Part shown: one piece after another, positions 1-11,006 of the stretch
How the letters are laid out: every line of letters starts with the position of its first letter
How positions within the stretch are numbered: the stretch's first letter is position 1
Source of the DNA: Tiliqua scincoides
Taxonomy: Eukaryota; Chordata; Lepidosauria; Squamata; Scincidae
Assembly: GCF_035046505.1 (NCBI RefSeq)
Contig: NC_089822.1
Coordinates: 267,417,024 to 267,481,023 of the forward strand
Length of the DNA: 64,000 nucleotides
Direction of reading: 5' to 3'
Program-made: the position numbers and the translations under genes
The notes under the pieces: generated by a model
What the model was told of the DNA's origin: nothing
Database searches by the model: none
Seen by the model: the letters and a program-made list of their open reading frames with translations, nothing else

Positions 1-675
1 ACCACTGCACTGCTACAGGTTGTCCCACAGTGTTTCCTGGGTCTGCTGGTAAGAGTAGGATCCCATTTGCCCTGTCCCAGAGCATGAGGAGGAGAGGCTC
101 TGGGGCTCTTATGGGCGGGCTCCAGCTGGGGTCCAGGGTGGCCACTCATGGGGCTGGCTCCTCTGCCCTTTCAGATTGAGGAGAAGCCTGGGACTTCTCA
201 CCCCTCTTCAGTCCTTCTGTAGGCTGCTGCTCCCAGGAGCGTGTCCTGTGAAGCTGGCCAGCAGCATAGTTAGACCTGCCCTCTCAGGGGTGGCGCTGAG
301 GTTCAGTCCAACCCTGTAGCAGACCACAGACCTCCGGCACAAGGTTGCTGACAGCCCTGCCAATGTGGGCTGTGCCACCACCACCCACTCCAGAAACATC
401 CTGTCGGCCCTGCAGACCATTCAGGAGCTGCAGCAGGGTGACACATGTGCATCTTTCTATGGCACCTGCCTGTTGCAGGTGGCTTCAGAGTACAATGCTA
501 TCCTGGCCAATAATGTGAAGATTGCAGATGGTTCACACAAACATGTCTCCACTTCATGCAGTTTGAGGCACTTGCTCGGACTGAAATGATTCGTGTGTAC
601 CTGGCATTAGTCTGGCCTTTGCCTCCTGTGTAGGCTTTGATGTGAACGGTGGTTTGTCTTTGCACTGAAAGTCTT
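1..675. other. no recognised gene; unidentified coding-like remnant
   Basis: No family is recognised here. An open plus-strand frame at about 365-589 reads like old coding sequence (for example the run NAILANNVKIADGSH), and the frame upstream is also partly protein-like, but stops interrupt it. It may be a piece of a processed pseudogene or of an unknown repeat. I cannot name a parent gene. Confidence 0.3.
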
Positions 676-1486
676 TCTGAAGCAAGGCTATGTACTTGCG
701 CCGACCTTGTTTGGGATTTTCTTCGCTGTCCTGCTGAAGCATGCCTTTGGAACTGCAACAGAACGCATCTATCAGGATGTGGACTCATCTCCTTGCATTG
801 CAATCTCTGCGCATGAACTGGAGGTTGTCCATGACTTTGTGTACCTTGGCTCAATAATCTCCGACACTCTTTCTCTCGATACCGAGCTAAACAAGTGCGT
901 CGGTAAAGCAGCTACCACGTTTTCCAGACTCACAAAGAGAGTCTGGTCCAACAAGAAGCTGACGGAACATACCAAGATCCAGGTCTACAGAGCTTGCGTC
1001 CTGAGTACACTTCTGTACTGCAGTGAGTCATGGACTCTTCGCTCACAACAGGAGAGGAAACTGAACGCTTTCCACATGTGCTGCCTCCGATGCATCCTTG
1101 GCATCACCTGGCAGGACAACGTTCCAAACAACACAGTCCTGGAACGAGCTGGAATCCCTAGCATGTATGCACTGCTGAAACATAGACGCCTGCGTTGGCT
1201 TGGTCATGTCGTGAGAATGGGCGATGGTAGGATCCCAAAGAACCTCCTCTATGGAGAACTTGTGCAGGGAAAGCGCCCTACGGGTAGACCGCAGCTGCAT
1301 TACAAGGACATCTGCAAGAGGGATCTGAAGGCCTTAGGAGTGGACCTCAACAGGTTGGAAACCCTAGCCTCTGAGCGGCCGGCTTGGAGGCAGGCTGTGT
1401 AGCATGGCCTTTCCCAGTTTGAAGTGACACTTGCACAACAGACTGAGGCAAAAAGCCAAAGAAGGAAGGCCCATAGTCAAGGAGAA
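676..1486 (+). mobile_element. LINE-A fragment (RT C-terminal half)
   Basis: The translation at 707-1402 matches the other LINE-A copies: FGIFFAVLLK, then VYLGSIISDTLSLDTELNK, RWLGHVVRM and GRPQLHYKDICKRDLKALG. Compared with the copy at 33300-33742, about 215 bases around the FADD catalytic box are missing after the GTATE stretch, so this copy cannot encode an active reverse transcriptase. It ends abruptly where CR1 sequence begins, without the C-terminal zinc knuckle or 3' tail. This is a non-LTR retrotransposon; its clade was not settled from the sequence alone. Confidence 0.85.
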
Positions 1487-2934
1487 CATCTGTACTGGGT
1501 AAGATGGTGGAATGCCTCATGAAAGATAGGATCTCAAAACACATAGATGAACAGGCCTTGCTGAGGGAGAATCCGCATGGCTTCTGTAAGGGTAAGTCTT
1601 GCCTCACGAACCTTATAGAATTCTTTGAAAAGGTCAACAGGCATGTGGATGTGGGAGAACCCGTGGACATTATATATCTGGACTTTCAGAAGGCGTTCGT
1701 CACGGTCCCTCACCAAAGACTACTGAAAAAACTCCACAGTCAGGGAATCATGGATTGAGAACTGGTTGAAGGCCAGGAAACAGAGAGTGGGTGTCAATGG
1801 GAAATTTTCACAATGGAGAGAAGTGAAAAGCGGTGTGACCCAAGGATCTGTCCTGGGACCGGTGCTTTTCAACCTCTTCATAAATGACCTGGAGACAGGG
1901 TTGAGCAGTGAGGTTGCAAAGTTTGCAGACGACACCAAACTTTTCCGAGTGGTGAAGACCAGAAGCGATTGTGAGGAGCTCCAGAAGGATCTCTCCAGAC
2001 TGGCAGAATGTGCAGCAAAACGGCAGATGCGCTTCAATGTCAGTAAGTGTAAAGTCATGCACATTGGGGCAAAAAATCAAAACTTTAGATATAGGCTGAT
2101 GGGTTCTGAGCTGTCTGTGACAGATCGGGAGAGAGATCTTGGGGTGGTGGTGGACAGGTCAATGAAAGTGTCGACCCAATGTGCGGCGGCAGTGAAGAAG
2201 GCCAATTCTATGCTTGGGATCATTAGGAAGGGTATTGAGAACAAAACGGCTAATATTATAATGCCGTTGTACAAATCTATGGTAAGGCCACACCTGGAGT
2301 ATTGTGTCCAGTTCTGGTCGCCGCATTTCAAAAAAGACATAGTGGAAATGGAAAAGGTGCAAAAGAGAGCGACTACGATGATTTCGGGGTTGGGGCACCT
2401 TCCTTATGAGGAAAGGCTACAGCGTTTGGGCCTCTTCAGCCTAGAAAAGAGATGCCTGAGGGGGGACATGACTGAGACATACAAAATTATGCAGGGGATG
2501 GACAGAGTGGATAGGGAGATGCTCTTTACACTCTCACATAACACCAGAACCAGAGGATGTCCACTAAAATTGAATGTTGGGAGAGTTAGGACAGACAAAA
2601 GAAAATATTTCTTTACTCAGCGTGTGGTCGGTCTATGGAACTCCTTGCCACAGGATGTGGTGCTGGCGTCTAGCCTAGACGCCTTTAAAAGGGGATTGGA
2701 CAAGTTTCTGGAGGAAAAATCCATTATGGGGTACAAGCCATGATGTGTATGCGCAACCTCCTGATTTTAGAAATGGGTTATGTCAGAATGCCAGATGCAA
2801 GGGAGGGCACCAGGATGAGGTCTCTTGTTATCTGGTGTGCTCCCTGGGGCATTTGGTGGGCCACTGTGAGATACAGGAAGCTGGACTAGATGGGCCTATG
2901 GCCTGATCCAGTGGGGCTTTTCTTATGTTCTTAA
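1487..2934 (+). mobile_element. CR1 LINE, 5'-truncated, RT domain and 3' end
   Basis: CR1 ORF2 sequence. A first frame carries the part from MVECLMKDRISKHID to LDFQKAF. A second frame (1766-2743) carries [23 protein letters not shown] and the C-terminal thumb, ending at [10 protein letters not shown]. About 20 codons near 1750 are missing or shifted, so the ORF is broken. The 3' UTR follows and ends in the CR1 tail TTCTTATGTTCTTA at about 2920-2934. The 5' end is lost, as is usual for this family. Confidence 0.92.
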
Positions 2935-2958
2935 CTACAATTCCTAGGAGGCCTTGCA

Positions 2959-3078
2959 GGTCTCTTGTTATCTGGTGTGCACCCTGGGGCATTTGGTGGG
3001 CCGCTGTGAGATACAGGAAGCTGGACTAGATGAGCCTATGGCCTGATCCAGTGGGGCTGTTCTTATGTTCTTATTTTC
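2959..3078 (+). mobile_element. CR1 3' end, second in series
   Basis: About 120 bases repeat the CR1 3' UTR from TCTCTTGTTATCTGG to the TTCTTATGTTCTTA tail. It follows the previous CR1 tail after about 25 bases that resemble the edge of repeat Y (ACTACAATTCCTAGGAGGCC). Confidence 0.85.
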
Positions 3079-3079
3079 T

Positions 3080-3260
3080 TAACCTCCTGATTTTAGAAAT
3101 GGGCTATGTCAGAATGCCAGATGCAAGGGAGGGCACCAGGATGAGGTCTCTTGTTACCTGATGTGCTTCCTGGGGCATTTGGTGGGCCGCTGTGAGATAC
3201 AGGAAGCTGGACTAGATGGACCATGGCCTGATCCAGTGGAGCTGTTCTTATGTTCTTATG
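3080..3260 (+). mobile_element. CR1 3' end, third in series
   Basis: Another CR1 3' UTR copy, starting at ACCTCCTGATTTTAG and ending at the tail TTCTTATGTTCTTATG. It lies directly behind the second copy in the same orientation. Confidence 0.85.
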
Positions 3261-3622
3261 TGTGTAGGGGGCTTGAGATCACACTTGCGGCCATGATGCC
3301 TTTGCAATGATTCTCAAAACGCTTCCCTTGTTCTGGGCAGACTGTGCTGCAGATCTACACATCTAGCTTAGCATAGCTCAGATGCAGTACAGGTCAGGCT
3401 GGCTTCATACAGATTTCACACCTGGAGTAAAACATTCACATGCCCCTGTGAAGGAAAAATGGGGGAGGGAGGGCTGGCCGGGGCATAGCTGTGCCTTGTG
3501 GAGAACTAATAGTTCACTGCCCCTGCTTTCCGCTACCATCTGTTTACTAGGGAAACTGGTGATTGAGTCCAGGCCACCATCAAAGCCAGACATAAAAAGA
3601 ACACATTGAAAAACTCCTCTTT
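3261..3622. other. no gene seen
   Basis: Short open frames occur on both strands (3382-3609 plus, 3405-3593 minus), but nothing in them resembles a known domain. No repeat family was recognised. Confidence 0.4.
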
Positions 3623-3993
3623 ATAAGAACATCAGAAGAGCCCTGCTGGATCAGGCCAAAGGCCCATCTAGCCCAGCTTCCTGTATCTCACAGTGGCCCA
3701 CCAAATGCCCCAGGGAGCACACAAGACAACAGGCACAACCTGCATCCTGGTGCCCTCCCCTGCATCTTACAATCAGAGGCAGCCTTCCTCTAAAATCAAG
3801 ACCTTGCACAGACCTACTATGATTTGTAACCCGTAATGAGCTTCTCCTCCAGAAATTTGTCCAATCCCCTCTTAAAGGCATTGAGATATGAAGCCATCAC
3901 TACTTCCTGTGGCAAGAGTTCCACAGACTAATTACACGCTGGGTAAAGAAATATTTTCTCTATCTGTCCTAACTCCCAACACTGAACCCTGGA
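3623..3993 (-). mobile_element. CR1 3' end, antisense
   Basis: Read on the minus strand this is the CR1 C-terminal coding end and 3' UTR: the WNSL and LDAFKRGLDKF region at about 3840-3960, then the tail at about 3623-3700. It is more diverged than the copy at 6942-9479. Confidence 0.88.
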
Positions 3994-4566
3994 TGCCTGC
4001 TGGTGCAGATAAGGCCACACAGGGGTTGCGAGGGAGGTGAGAAGAGGGTCGGACAAGTAGTTGGCAGAACAGGGAGTAACGGAGCAGGAAGGAGGGCAGA
4101 AGGGGATGGCTTTGGCAGCAGCACCACTCAACACCTTTCTGGACCCAATTTGCCTTCACCTGTCAAGGCGGTCATGCACCAGTGATAATGCTAGCACAGG
4201 TCCGAGTTCATCCATGGCAGCAGTGGGGCCTTACCCTGAAGGAGGGGAACAAATGTTCCCTTCCTCCAAGGAGGCCTCAGCGTGCAATACCCGCTCCCCT
4301 CACCGGATTCAGCAAATGCCACGTTGGGGCTGCTCTGTTACCGCATGGGCGTGGCCAGGCACCTCAGGGAGAGAGGTGGCCGGCAGCTGCTCTGCTGCTG
4401 AGCTCTGCTCAGCTCAGCTGCAGCCTCCTGACTTGCTGCTTTTCTGAGGCTGAGAACGAGGTGGGTGGGGCAGTGTGAAACATGGTGGGGAGGTGGGAGA
4501 GAAGGCTGGCTGGGCAGGCAGAGGTGCTGCATCTCATCATGGAGCTCTCTCCATGTGCAGCTTCCC
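3994..4566. other. no gene seen
   Basis: Open frames at 4061-4478 (plus) and 4338-4583 (minus) show no recognisable domain and lie in GC-rich, low-constraint sequence. Nothing else was identified. Confidence 0.4.
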
Positions 4567-5057
4567 CCCAACCCGCCCAACACTCAATTTTAGTGGATGT
4601 ACCCTGGTTCTGGTATTATGCGAGAGTGTAAAGAGCATCTTTCTATCCACTCTGTCCTTCCCCTGCATAATTTTGTATGTCTCAATCATGTCCCCTCTCA
4701 GGCGTCTCTTTTCTAGGTTGCACATACCTTGGGGCACACAGCTTTTCACTTCTCTCCATTGTGAAAATTGCCCATTGACACCCACTCTCTGCTTCCTGGC
4801 CTCCAACCAGTTCTCAATCCATGAGAGGACCTGTCCTCTAATTCCCTGACTGTGGAGTATTTTTCAGTAGCCTTTGGTGAAGGACAGTGTTGAACGCCTT
4901 CTGAAAGTCCAGATATATAATGTCCATGTGTTCTCCTGCATCCACATGCCTGTTGACCTTTTCAAAGAATTCTATAAGGTTCGTGAGGCAAGACTTACCC
5001 TTACAGAAGCCAGGCTGACTCTCCCTCAGCAAGGCCTGTTCGTCTATGTGTTTTGAT
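4567..5057 (-). mobile_element. CR1 internal fragment with internal deletion
   Basis: On the minus strand it encodes CR1 RT pieces: LRESQPGFCKGKSCLTNLIEF at 4838-5032, then VPQG joined directly to the C-terminal [19 protein letters not shown] at about 4730. The RT catalytic core (FADD box) is deleted between these parts. Confidence 0.88.
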
Positions 5058-5064
5058 GACCTCA

Positions 5065-5296
5065 GAGAACGAACCGGACTATGTGGAAGAAGGCGGTCTC
5101 TCAGATACGGCTTCTAAGGTCAAAACCAGCACCTTGAATTCAGCCTGGAAATGAATTGGCAGCCAGTGCAGCTGCCGGAGCAGCGGCGTGACAGAGTCAA
5201 ACCGCCAACCTCCAGTAACTACCGCATTCTGCAGTAGCTGTGGCTTCTGGACCGTCTTCAGGGGCAGCCCCACGTAGAGCGCGTTACAACTAGTTA
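5065..5296 (-). mobile_element. L2-type LINE RT C-terminal fragment
   Basis: The minus-strand translation at 5079-5273 reads GLPLKTVQKPQLLQNA, then TPLLRQLHWLPIHFQAEFKVLVLT, which is the typical C-terminal end of L2 LINE reverse transcriptase. It is a short, stop-containing remnant. Confidence 0.75.
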
Positions 5297-5763
5297 GTTG
5301 GCAACCTTCAGTCTCGAAAGACTATGGTATCGCGCTCTGAAAGGTGGTTCTGGAGCAGCGTCTAGTGTGGCTGAAAAGGCCGATTCGGGAGTGACAATCC
5401 CTTCCACACTGGGAGCAAGTGCAGTCTGTCCCTGGCCTGTCTCCCTGGCTATGGGCCTTCCTTCTTTGCCTCTTTGCCTCAGACTGTTGGCCAAGTGTCT
5501 CTTCAAACTGGGAAAGACCATGTTGCACAGCCTGCCTCCAAGCGGGCCGCTCAGAGGCCAGGGTTTCCCACTTGTTGAGGTCCACTCCTAAGGCCTTCAG
5601 ATCCCTCTTGCAGATGTCCTTGTATCGCAGCTGTGGTCTACCTGTAGGGCGCTTTCCTTGCACGAGTTCTCCATAGAGGAGATCCTTTGGGATCCGGCCA
5701 TCATCCATTCTCACGACATGACCGAGCCAACGCAGGCGTCTCTGTTTCAGTAGTGCATACATC
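5297..5763 (-). mobile_element. LINE-A 3' half (minus part of a 5'-inverted copy)
   Basis: On the minus strand this encodes the LINE-A C-terminus from MYALLKQRRLRWLGHVVRM to the C-terminal zinc knuckle (CSQCGRDCHSRIGLFSHTRRC) and the 3' end that reads GTTGGCAACCTTCAGTCTCG on the plus strand. The reading frame is open over 5322-5795. At 5764 the same family continues in the opposite orientation. Confidence 0.9.
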
Positions 5764-6130
5764 GGACACAGCAGATGGAACGCTGGGTGCAGCACTATTC
5801 TGAGCTATACTCCAGAGAAAATGTAGTCACCGAAGAAGCGCTGAACAACATTGAGTGCCTGCCTGTGCTGGAGGAGCTTGACAGTGAACCAACCCTAGAA
5901 GAACTTCACGTGGCCCTGGACTCCCTTGCCTTTGGCAAGGCACCTGGAAAAGAAAGCATCCCTGCTGAAGTCCTAAAGTGCTGCAAATAGATCATCATCA
6001 CTGAGCTGCATGAAATCCTCTGTCTCTGCTGGAGAGAAGGTGGAGTACCTCAAGACATGAGGGATGCAAACATCATCACACCTTACCAGAACAAAGGCGA
6101 CAGGGGTGACTGCAACAACTACCGTGGCAT
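5764..6130 (+). mobile_element. LINE-A upstream RT part (plus part of a 5'-inverted copy)
   Basis: The plus-strand translation gives ERWVQHYSELYSRENV, LEELHVALDSLAFGKAPGKESIPAEVL, a stop, then DMRDANIITPY and DCNNYRGI. This is the segment of LINE-A RT that lies upstream of the part found antisense at 5297-5763. It stops at GTGGCATCT, where zinc-finger sequence begins. Confidence 0.88.
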
Positions 6131-6730
6131 CTAAGAGTCCATACTGGAGAGAAACTTGATAAATGTTCTGAGTGTGGAAAGACCTTCAGGAAAAAACGCT
6201 CCCTTGAAAGTCATCAAAACACTCACACAGGAGAGAAACCTTATTCATGTACGGACGGTGAAAAGAGCTTTACCCAGAAAGAAAACCTTATTCCACATCA
6301 AAGAATCCACACAGGAGACAATCCCTATAAATGTTCTGTGTGTCATAAGAGGTTTAGGCAGAAAATTCACCTTATTGTACATCAAAGACTCCACACAGGA
6401 GACTATCCTTATAAATGTTCTGTGTGTGATAAGCTCTTCAGGCACATCACAACCCTTGCAACACATCAGGAGACTCACACAGGAGAGAAAGCTTATATGT
6501 GTTCAGAGTGTGGAAAGAGCTTCAGTTACAGAAAAAACTTTACACATCATCAAAATCTTCACACAGATGGAAACTATATGAATACTCCAAGTGTGAAAGG
6601 ACCTTCAGCCCCAGTGTTAACCTTAAATAACATGAATGAAGTCACACAGGGCAGGGGGAGACCATCCCATGCTGTAGCAAGAGCTTGGGTGAGGAATCGA
6701 GCCTTGAATAATGCAGAAGATGCCACTTGA
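6131..6730 (+). pseudogene. SCAN-zinc-finger gene 3' fragment (copy 1 of duplicate)
   Basis: This is the 3' part of a C2H2 zinc-finger exon, homologous to 49781-50345. About seven fingers can be read in one frame from the first base. The first has TAT changed to GAT at its opening tyrosine, and another reads TDGEKSF, so it has lost a zinc-binding cysteine. A one-base loss in the last, already degenerate finger shifts the frame. There is no start codon, SCAN exon or linker exon; LINE-A sequence lies directly upstream. It looks like a dead fragment left by duplication. Confidence 0.88.
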
Positions 6731-6941
6731 CTGTTTGGGACGTGGATACAGTTTCAAGCACAGTACAGTAATTCCTTCCTCTATTTTAAAGAACCCACAG
6801 AGTGGTGCAAATCCCGTCTGAATCTCCCAGTACCCTGATCAATCTGGGGACCTGCATTTCTGAACTTCTCAAGGTAGCTACACAGGCTAAGTGGTTGTCC
6901 TGCATGGAACTTGCAGCCTAATTGTTTCCAGTGCCTAGGTA
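6731..6941 (+). other. zinc-finger gene 3' UTR, first part
   Basis: Non-coding sequence matching 50366-50585 and 41655-41850, the 3' UTR of the related plus-strand loci. A CR1 insertion interrupts it; it resumes at 9480. Confidence 0.7.
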
Positions 6942-9479
6942 AGAACATAAGAACATAATAACAGCCCCACTGGATCAGGCCATAGGCCCATCTAGTCCAG
7001 CTTCCTGTATCTCACAGTGACCCACCAAATGCCCCAGGGAGCACACCAGATAACAAGAGACCTCATCCAGGTGCCCTCCCTTGCATCTGGCCTTCTGACA
7101 TAACCCATTTCTAAAATCAGGAGGTTGTGCATACACATCATGGCTTGTACCCCATAATGGATTTTTCCTCCAGAAACTTGTCCAATCCCTTTTAAAGGCA
7201 TCCAGGCTCTGGTGTTATGTGAGAGTGTAAAGAGCATCTCCCTATCCACTCTGTCCATCCCCTGCATAATTTTGTATGTCTCAATCATGTCCCCCCTCAG
7301 ACGTCTCTTTTCTAGGCTGAAGAGGCCCAAACGCCGTAGCCTTTCCTCATAAGGAAGGTGCCCCAGCCCGTAATCATCTTAGTCTCTCTCTTTTGCACCT
7401 TTTCCATTTCCACTATGTCTTTTTTGAGATGCAGTGACCAGAACTGGACACAATACTCCAGGTGTGGCCTTACCATAGATTTGTACAACGGCATTATAAT
7501 ATTAGCCGTTTTGTTCTCAATACCCTTCCTAATGATCCCAAGCATAGAATTGGCCTTCTTCACTGCCGCCGCACATTGGGTCGACACTTTCATCGACCTG
7601 TCCACCACCACCCCAAGATCTCTCTCCCCATCTGTCACAGACAGCTCAGAACCCATCAGCCTATATCTAAAGTTTTGATTTTTTGCCCCAATGTGCATGA
7701 CTTTATACTTACTGACATTGAAGCGCATCTGCCATTTTACTGCCCATTCTGCCAGTCTGGAGAGATCCTTCTGGAGCTCCTCACAATCACTTCTGGTCTT
7801 CACCACTCGGAAAAGTTTGGTGTCGTCCGCAAACTTTGCAACCTCACTGCTCAACCCTGTCTCCAGGTCATTTATGAAGAGGTTGAAAAGCACCGGTCCC
7901 AGGACAGATCCTTGGGGCACACCGCTTTTCACCTCTCTCCATTGTGAAAATTGCCCATTGACACCCACTCTCTGCTTCCTGGCCTCCAACCAGTTCTCAA
8001 TCCATGAGAGGACCTGTCCTCTAATTCCCTGACTGTGGAGTTTTTTCAGTAGCCTTTGGTGAGGGACCATGTCAAACGCCTTCTGAAAGTCCAGATATAT
8101 AATGTCCATGTGTTCTCCTGCATCCACATGCCTGTTGACCTTTTCAAAGAATTCTATAAGGTTCGTGAGGCAAGACTTACCCTTACAGAAGCCATGCTGG
8201 CTCTCCCTCAGCAAGGCCTGTTCGTCTATGTGTTTTGAGATCCTATCTTTGATGAGGCATTCCACCATCTTACCCGGTATAGATGTTAGGCTGACTGGCC
8301 TATAGTTTCCCGGGTCCCCCCTCTTTCCCTTTTTAAAGATAGGCGTGACATTTACTATCCTCCAATCTTCTGGCACCGTGGCCGTTTTGAGGGCCAAGTT
8401 GCATACCTTAGTCAAGAGATCTGCAACTTCATTCTTCAATTCCTTAATAACTCTTGGGTGGATGCCATCAGGGCCCGGTGACTTATTGATATTTAATTTA
8501 TCAATAAGGTCTGAAACATCTTCTCTTTTAACCTCTATCTGACTTAACTCCTCGGTTAGGAGGGGCCGTTCGGGCAGTGGTATCTGCCCGAGGTCTTCTG
8601 CCGTGAAGACAGATGCAAAGAACTCATTCAATTTCTCTGCCATCTCTAAGTCTCCTTTTATCTCCCCTTTCCCTCCCTCACCATCCAGAGGGCCAACCGC
8701 TTCTCTGGCGGGTTTCCTGCTTCTAACATATTTGAAGAAGCTTTTATTATTCCCCTTAATGTTGCCGGCCATGCGTTCCTCATAGTCTCGCTTGGCCTCC
8801 CCTATCACCTTCTTACATTTCTTTTGCCACAATTTATGTTCCTTTTTATTCTCCTCATTAGGGCAAGACTTCCATTTACGGAAGGAAGCTTCCTTGCCCT
8901 TCACAGCCTCTCTAACTTGGCTCGTTAGCCATGCGGGCACCCTCCTAGATTTAGTGGAACCCTTCTTTCTTTGCGGTATACACCTCTGCTGAGCCTCTAT
9001 TACTGTTGTTTTAAGCAGCCTCCATGCACTCTGGAGAGATTGGACTCTTTTTACCCTCCCTTTTAACCTCCTTCTAACCAGCCTCCTCATTTGAGGGAAG
9101 TCCGCTCGCCGGAAGTCAAGGGTTTTTGTTTTACCTGGTATTCTTCCCCCAACGTGCACGTCAAAACGGATCGCAGCATGATCACTGTTCCCCAATGGCT
9201 CAGTAACATTTACATCTCTAACCAGGTCCTGCGTACCACACAATATTACACACAAAATCCAGAGTCACTTGCCCTCTGGTGGGCTCCGTGACTAGCTGCT
9301 CTAAGGCACAGTCATTTAGCACGTCAAGAAATCCGGTCTCCTTATCGTGACCAGAACACAAATTGACCCAGTCTATATAAGGATAGTTGAAGTCCCCCAT
9401 GATTACAACCCTGTCCCTCCTTGTCACCTCCCTGATCTGTTTCCTCATTTCAAGGTCCCCATCCGATTTCTGGTCTTGA
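6942..9479 (-). mobile_element. CR1 LINE, 2.5 kb, 5'-truncated, long RT ORF
   Basis: This is the longest CR1 in the window. On the minus strand an open frame at 9255-7312 runs 647 codons, from just after the endonuclease through the RT. Visible motifs are [43 protein letters not shown] and FADDTKLF. The end of the endonuclease (VVIMGDFNYPYIDWVN) lies in another frame at 9493-9218, so at least one frameshift separates it, and another occurs in the thumb near 7390. Five bases AGGTA flank it (6937-6941 and 9480-9484). The matching site at about 50573-50590 is empty. Confidence 0.93.
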
Positions 9480-10289
9480 AGGTAGTTCTTCATGGGATGT
9501 TTTAGCTGATGGTTTCATTGGTTTGTGTGCTCCACTTGCCATTTTATTCCTTCTAGGAGGAAACCAGAGAGATTTTAGCATTTCCGCTGTGCAGCTGCAG
9601 CCAGAGGCTCCTCCCAGAAGTCCTGCTGTGCAAAGATGGCCCAGTGCAGGCTGTACTTATATCTGGGCTGCATTAGATTCTAGGGAAATCTGACAGTGGG
9701 TGAAATTTGTATCCACCTCTTTGACACGAAAACAAAAGTCTTTCCAATCAGTAGAAATGCAGATTGTGTTTTAGACATTGTGTTCTGTCCAAACCAGGTT
9801 TCAAGCTGCATTGGATATTTTTTAAAATCTGGGATATAAATATTTAACCTTAGAAATTAATAGGAGTAATTGTGAGATACACATTTTATCTGGTAATTGC
9901 TTATCTTAAGGTCTCTGCTTTCTAATAAATTTGTGTTTATTTTCCTCTACGTCTCTTTCTTGCCAAAGAAAGATTCATTTGCAATGATGTTCATTTTGGA
10001 GGGGAAACTTTTCTGCGCTTAAACATACCTGATCTTGAACTTGGATGGTTCTGATGTGAGCTGTTCAGAGACACTAACCTTATTGGCTACTCTGAGAACT
10101 GGGAAGAATTCTAGTTCAGCAGCATCTTGTACACACTGGGGGTAGTAGAGTAGCAGGAAAAGCATTGCAGGAGCCACAACGTGCCAATTTACATGGCCTC
10201 TCCCACTCTCCTGTGGAGCCATTCAGGATAACAGCTCTTAGGCAAGTGTAAAATGAATATACCTAAAATTAATTTTATGTTTTGAATGT
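9480..10289 (+). other. zinc-finger gene 3' UTR (resumed) and flank
   Basis: It continues the 3' UTR interrupted at 6941 and matches 50586-51397 almost base for base. The stretch 10019-10222 is part of a block that recurs at 51126-51329, at 42500-42760, and inverted at about 17650-17880. I read this block as ancestral 3' flank of these zinc-finger genes. Confidence 0.7.
9924..9929 (+). terminator. poly(A) signal of fragmentary zinc-finger locus
   Basis: AATAAA in the context TTTCTAATAAATTTGTGTTTATTTTCC. The same signal sits in the paralogous 3' ends at 51030, 42317, and on the minus strand at 18037 and 56344. Confidence 0.6.
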
Positions 10290-10492
10290 TACTCTTAAAG
10301 ATGGGTGATAAAGAACTTAAAAAATGGCAGAATATGATTAATTCCTTTTGTAATGTAATAAAAGACCGAGAATAAGTAAGAACTTATGGTATTTATCTCA
10401 GAAAAAAGGAGGACTAGGACTGCCAAATTTAAAACTATACTATGCAGCAAATCAATAGAGACATGTGCCTGAAATTATTATGAGTAGCAATA

Positions 10493-10914
10493 CGTTATGT
10501 TGGCAACCTTCAGTCTCGAGAGACTATGATATCGCGCTCTGAAAGGTGGTTTTGGAACATCGTATGGCGAAGTTGGAGTGTCCTCTCCAGTGCGCGAAGC
10601 CTGGGTAAAGAAGGTATGGAGGATAGGCTGTTACCCATGCAGCAAATCCCCCCTCTTCACGTCGCTGGAATGATCCAATGGAAAGGCAGAAGCCAATACG
10701 GTTGGTTCCAGCAGCGTCGCAGGAGTTGCCAGAGCGTGACTGTGTACAGCCACAAACTGCCTCGGGGACTCCGGCTCCTGATTTTGCCTCGAGTTTGACT
10801 CCTGAAGCCTTTTCCACAACTGGATGTAGCCACAAGGCAGTGGAGGTTTGAGATCAGAGTTTTCCTTCTCTTAGATGAGCTGCATTTCCAGGCTGACGAG
10901 GCTGGATACGTTAA
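10493..10914 (-). mobile_element. non-autonomous LINE-A derivative, 422 bp, with target duplication
   Basis: On the minus strand it ends in the LINE-A 3' tail (GAGACTGAAGGTTGCCAAC), preceded by the last LINE-A codons (TTTCAGAGCGCGAT). Its body is unlike the LINE-A RT region and may be the 5' region of the element joined to its 3' end. TAGCAATA flanks it at 10485-10492 and 10915-10922. The paralogous site near 51595 is empty. Confidence 0.85.
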
Positions 10915-11006
10915 TAGCAATAAGCTAATTTGGATTAATTGGGAGTTAGGTAATAGTTTAGGAGAGATTGAAAGCTATTTTTTTAAAAGAGAAGAATAAG
11001 AAATTT

